Source: Burkholderia sp. (GTDB lineage: Bacteria; Pseudomonadota; Gammaproteobacteria; Burkholderiales; Burkholderiaceae). From it: a stretch of DNA of 64,000 nucleotides. This document shows, piece after piece, positions 60,681 to 64,000 of the stretch; the first letter of the stretch is position 1, and the number at the start of each line of letters is the position of its first letter. The notes beneath the pieces were generated by a model that saw nothing but the letters and a program-made list of their open reading frames with translations, was not told the DNA's origin and ran no database searches. The stretch covers positions 124,001 to 188,000 of the forward strand of contig CP144361.1 of NCBI GenBank assembly GCA_040954445.1. Reading direction: 5' to 3'. The position numbers were made by a program, and so were the translations under genes.

Positions 60681-60832
60681 TATTTTCGTAACCTCCTACC
60701 GAGCAAAAACTTTCCATATGAAATATGCGTCATGGCACGCGAATTGCGAAACTCGACGGGAGGATGCGAATCATACCCAGACCATCTCTTGCACCATCCT
60801 CCCTTTTCTCGCTCTTAAGGAGAACGACCATC

Positions 60833-61216
60833 ATGGCACTCACGAATAGCCTCGAAGACAAACTCGACCGAGGTTTCATGGGGCTGCGGCGTACCGGTCG
60901 CCGTATTACGCGTGATGCAGGCCCCAACGCCCACAACTTCAATGCCGCCGTCAAAGACGACGTCCGCTTACTGGTCGAGGAACTCGAAGATCTGTTGCAG
61001 AAGGAAGACACTGACGTCGAATCGCTGCGTAAGCGCTTACACGACCACCTCGCCGAAGTTCGCGGCACGCTCAACGACGTCACCGACGACGCGCTCTATC
61101 GTCTGCGTGCACAGGCCGCCTGCGTCTCGCAGGCGGTCCACAAGAATCCGTGGCAGACCGCTGGTGTGGTTGCCGGTTTAGCCTTCTTCGCGGGCCTGCT
61201 ACTCGCGCGCCGTTGA
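60833..61216 (+). CDS. DUF883 (ElaB/YqjD-type) membrane-anchored protein
   Basis: A small 127-residue protein with a long charged helix (VKDDVRLLVEELEDLLQKED, LRKRLHDHLAEVRGTL) and a C-terminal membrane anchor AGVVAGLAFFAGLLLARR with the Gly-zipper and terminal Arg pair of the ElaB/YqjD/DUF883 family. Enterobacterial members bind ribosomes at the inner membrane in stationary phase; the role here is inference. AAGGAG lies 11 bases before ATG 60833, a strong ribosome site. It is a single-gene unit bracketed by IS copies, with its own upstream region of about 150 bp kept. Confidence 0.92.
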   Translation: MALTNSLEDKLDRGFMGLRRTGRRITRDAGPNAHNFNAAVKDDVRLLVEELEDLLQKEDTDVESLRKRLHDHLAEVRGTLNDVTDDALYRLRAQAACVSQAVHKNPWQTAGVVAGLAFFAGLLLARR

Positions 61217-61251
61217 TCCGGTACTTTTCCCTTTGGCTATTGATCCGAAAT

Positions 61252-62376
61252 AGCGTTGTTGCATAAATCGAATGTGAGGACGCAATAGCATCGACGGGAT
61301 AATTTCAGGCGATACGAACGGATTGCGGACGAGCGAGGTCCGCCATACGGTTGATGACGCCGACGCGAATGGAGACCTCGGTCGCCTCCTGCGAGTCGAT
61401 GTGACGCGCCCAGAGACAGTTTCCGGTGAGGGTCTTGAACCGATACATCGCATTCTCGGCAAGCGATTGCCGGTGGTAGCCACTGTCTTGCTTTTATTCT
61501 CGACTACCGTCACGGGCAATTGCATCAACCGCGCCATTACGCCACGCCGCACCAGGCATATCCGCTGGCCAATGAACGGCACCCTCGCGCGGCGGAATCG
61601 AAGGAATAGCACTGCGTGCAGCAATGGCCGCATGGCATGGCTTGGTGTCGTAGGCACCATCACCGCCGATGACATCGATTTGTTCTTCGCGTGGAATCTG
61701 GTCGAGCAACTTGGCCAGAGCGTCACCGTCAGCCACATTCTGATTCGTCATTAGCGCGGCATGCACTTGACCCGTATTCGCGTTGAGCGCGAGATGGCCT
61801 TTACGCCACGTGCGCCGCTTCAAGTAGCCGTGCTGGCGCACCTTCCATTCACCTTCTCCATAGACCTTCAGACCGGTGCTGTCGACAACCAGATGGATCG
61901 GTTCATTGTCACGACGGATCGGCAGTGCGACATCAAGCGTTTTTGCCCGGCGACAGAGCGTGGTGTAATTCGGCACCGGCAAGCTCGGGAAGGCCAGATC
62001 GCGCAGACTTTGGGTGAAACCTTGCAGGGCGCGCAACGTCAGTCGATAGACGGTCTTCACGCCAAGTAATGCCTGAATCAGTGTATCGCCGTATAGACAC
62101 GGGCGACCACGTGTGGGTATGGCATCGGGTATTCTGGCAAGGACGGCTTCATCTATCCATATTGTTACGTTCCCCCGGTTGATCAGGCCTTCATCATAGG
62201 CCGCCCAATTCCTGACACGGTAGCGTGCCTTCGGCTCACCTTTCTTGTGTATGTCCTTGCGCATTTTTTTGGCAAAAATTAGGCAGTTACTCTGGAATCT
62301 GACTTGATAGGAGGCTGGCCTCGCGACCGTTGCGCGTAAACGTCAACGGCTCTCGCTAGATTTATGCAACAACGCC
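61252..62376 (-). mobile_element. IS5-family copy with nonsense mutation
   Basis: Its left end AGCGTTGTTGCATAAATC is joined to a 12-bp palindrome end (TTGATCCGAAAT, 61240-61251); the right end is TTTATGCAACAACGCC. A further AACAACGCC stub follows after three bases. Confidence 0.94.
61305..62264 (-). pseudogene. IS5-family transposase, premature stop
   Basis: 256 codons are open (61494-62264). Trp257 became TAA (GAATAAAAGCAA), which removes the catalytic Glu region. A 3-base insertion lies further downstream. Confidence 0.9.
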
Positions 62377-62426
62377 CCTAACAACGCCAGGTAAACTGAC
62401 TCAGCAAGCACCTGGCAAGGTGCCGC

Positions 62427-64000
62427 TCAGATGTCGAGCGGGTCCACTTCGATGCTCCAGCGCAACACGCCCTTCAATTCGCGCAGCCGAAGTTTCCACG
62501 CCGCCAGGACGTGTTGCAACACCACGCGTGAAGCACTTTCCACCAGCAGTTGTGCGCGGTGCACATCGAGCACCTTCACGATCGTCATCGGAACGGCGTC
62601 GTAAACGGTCACACGTTCTGCGCCGGGCAGCGCCACCAACTCGGTCGCGCTCGCCTGCAAGAAGGCTAGCGCGGCCTCCAGAGTGCGGCCCTCTGCGCGC
62701 AGCAGCGCCTGGTGGACGAAGGGCGGCAGGTGCGCGGCGCGGCGCTCGGCCAGCATCGAACCGGCAAAGCCGATGTAATCGTGCCGCGCTAGCGCGTGAT
62801 AAAGCGCGTGGCGCGGATAGCGAGTCTGGATCAGCACATCACCGGGCAGCCCGGCGCGGCCCGCGCGGCCACTGACCTGCATCAACTGGGCGAACAGACG
62901 CTCGGTGGCGTGGAAGTCGTAAGAGAACAGGGCGGTATCGGCATTGAGCACACCGACGAGCGAGACGCGCCGAAAGTCGTGTCCTTTGGCGATCATCTGG
63001 GTGCCAATCAGGATGTCGACCTCTCCGGCATGTACGTCGGAAAATAGCGCCTCGGCGCTGCCCTTGCGGCGCGTGCTGTCGGCGTCGATGCGCAGGATCC
63101 GCGCGCCCGGCACCGCTTCAATGAGCGTCTCCTCGACGCGCTGCGTGCCACGACCGAGCGGCGCGATATCGACATTACCGCACTCAGGGCAGTTGTACGG
63201 GATCCGCGATTCCCAGCCGCAATGGTGGCAGCGCAGCGCACGCTCAAACTTATGAAGCACCACGTAGGCGCTGCAGCGTGGGCAGCCGGCCACCCAGCTG
63301 CAGGCGTCACAGGCCAACGCTGGCGCGTAGCCTCGTCGGTTCAGGAAGATCAGGCTCTGCTCGCCGCGTTCAAGCCGGCCCTTGAGCGCGGTCACCAGCG
63401 GTCCCGACAAGCCGCCGATCGAGGCCCGGCCACGCCGCCGCTCCTCCTCCAGATCGACCAGCCTGACGGTGGGCAGCACCGCGTCGGCCACCGCGCGGTG
63501 CGACAGCATGAGCCGCGTATAGCGGCCCTGCTCGCTTTGCCACCAGCTTTCCAGCGAGGGTGTGGCCGAACCCAGCACCACCGGGATCTCGAGCCGCTTG
63601 GCGCGCCACACCGCGAGGTCACGCGCCGAGTAGCGCAGGCCTTCCTGCTGCTTGTAGGCGGGATCGTGCTCTTCGTCGACCACAATCATCGCCAGCGACG
63701 GCAGTGAGGCCAGCACCGCCAGGCGCGTGCCAAGCATAATGCGTGCGCGACCGGCATGGGCAGCGAGCCAGTGTCGCAGGCGTTCACCCTCAGCTAGCCC
63801 GCTGTGCAGCGTGACGAGCGCACCGGGCGGCAACACAGCGGCGAAACGAGCGCAGAACGCAGCCTCGAACTGCGGTATCAGATTGATCTCGGGCACCAGC
63901 ACCAGCGCCTGCGCCTCGGGCCGCGTGGTCAGCAGCGCCGCCAGCGCGCGCAAGTAGACCTCGGTCTTACCACTGCCCGTTACGCCATGCAGCAGGAAGG
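62427..64000 (-). CDS. priA: Primosomal protein N' (replication restart helicase), N-terminal part outside window
   Basis: PriA reloads the replisome at stalled forks. About 525 C-terminal residues are visible and the frame is open to base 64000. It contains the Walker A GVTGSGKTEVY at the window edge, the DEEHD helicase box in MIVVDEEHDPAYKQQEGLRY, and LGSATPSLESWW. The zinc-binding Cys clusters are CDACSWVAGCPRCSAY and CHHCGWESRIPYNCPECGN. Helicase motifs ILIGTQMIAKGHDF and QVSGRAGRAGLPG and the C-terminal SIEVDPLDI complete it. The gene ends 50 bp from an IS. No decay is seen. Confidence 0.96.
   Translation of the reverse strand, partial: FLLHGVTGSGKTEVYLRALAALLTTRPEAQALVLVPEINLIPQFEAAFCARFAAVLPPGALVTLHSGLAEGERLRHWLAAHAGRARIMLGTRLAVLASLPSLAMIVVDEEHDPAYKQQEGLRYSARDLAVWRAKRLEIPVVLGSATPSLESWWQSEQGRYTRLMLSHRAVADAVLPTVRLVDLEEERRRGRASIGGLSGPLVTALKGRLERGEQSLIFLNRRGYAPALACDACSWVAGCPRCSAYVVLHKFERALRCHHCGWESRIPYNCPECGNVDIAPLGRGTQRVEETLIEAVPGARILRIDADSTRRKGSAEALFSDVHAGEVDILIGTQMIAKGHDFRRVSLVGVLNADTALFSYDFHATERLFAQLMQVSGRAGRAGLPGDVLIQTRYPRHALYHALARHDYIGFAGSMLAERRAAHLPPFVHQALLRAEGRTLEAALAFLQASATELVALPGAERVTVYDAVPMTIVKVLDVHRAQLLVESASRVVLQHVLAAWKLRLRELKGVLRWSIEVDPLDI

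Overview
The window looks like chromosomal DNA of a Burkholderia-lineage betaproteobacterium whose genome is being broken up by insertion sequences. The protein sequences (EF-P with Arg32, YgfZ, 471-residue GlnA, QueA, Tgt, tkt-gap, PHP-yciO-M50-trpS) and the GC-rich unique DNA support this. The exact species cannot be read from the sequence. Housekeeping and cofactor genes are mostly intact, but accessory genes are truncated, frameshifted or reduced to stubs, which fits a host-restricted or recently bottlenecked lineage.

By my hand count about 30 kb, nearly half of the window, is one IS5-family element of the IS903 group. It is about 1.12 kb long, ends in GGCGTTGTTGCATAAATC, encodes one 318-residue DDE transposase with a perfect Y(2)R(3)E(6)K signature, and makes 8-9 bp target duplications. 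I count 17 near-full-length copies (7 with an intact transposase), 4 older copies split by a later insertion or nearly so, about 14 partial copies and many terminal stubs. A second, much smaller repeat is a TA-flanked palindrome with ends TTGATCCGCAAT (about 112 bp when complete). It sits beside genes and inside IS copies. A third class consists of IS-derived inverted duplications of 65 to 628 bp. Single remnants of an IS630 transposase, a possible IS3-type orfA and a possible relaxase are also present.

Layout: 0-6.6 kb FUSC transporter and a frameshifted copper ATPase; 7.4-9.4 kb cobO-cobB; 9.4-12.6 kb IS debris; 12.7-13.3 kb MBL-fold hydrolase; 15.6-16.8 kb ygfZ and an NRDE stub; 18.6-21.4 kb PHP remnant, yciO, M50 protease, trpS; 23.3-27.3 kb the cobalamin run cobU(frameshift)-cobD-[IS]-cobC-btuF(remnant) on the minus strand; 30.4-33.8 kb queA and tgt; 34.9-35.7 kb cobA; 35.8-36.4 kb apaH pseudogene; 37.7-38.5 kb rsmE; 40.9-42.1 kb ispH with an FKBP remnant; 46.4-49.8 kb tkt and gap; 52.3-53.7 kb glnA; 54.9-57.3 kb TonB siderophore receptor with a Fur-type promoter; 58.9-59.5 kb efp; 60.8-61.2 kb DUF883 protein; 62.4 kb to the end priA.

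Cobalamin genes occur in three separated blocks with a frameshifted cobU and a truncated btuF, so late B12 synthesis and salvage look compromised. Central carbon (tkt, gap), nitrogen (glnA), queuosine (queA, tgt), isoprenoid (ispH) and translation genes keep full coding frames, but several now have IS copies in their leaders (tkt, glnA) or fused to their ends (cobB, tgt). No rRNA, tRNA, CRISPR array, phage module or defence locus was recognised. The most system-like content is the interacting set of IS903-type element, TA-flanked palindrome and inverted mini-duplications.
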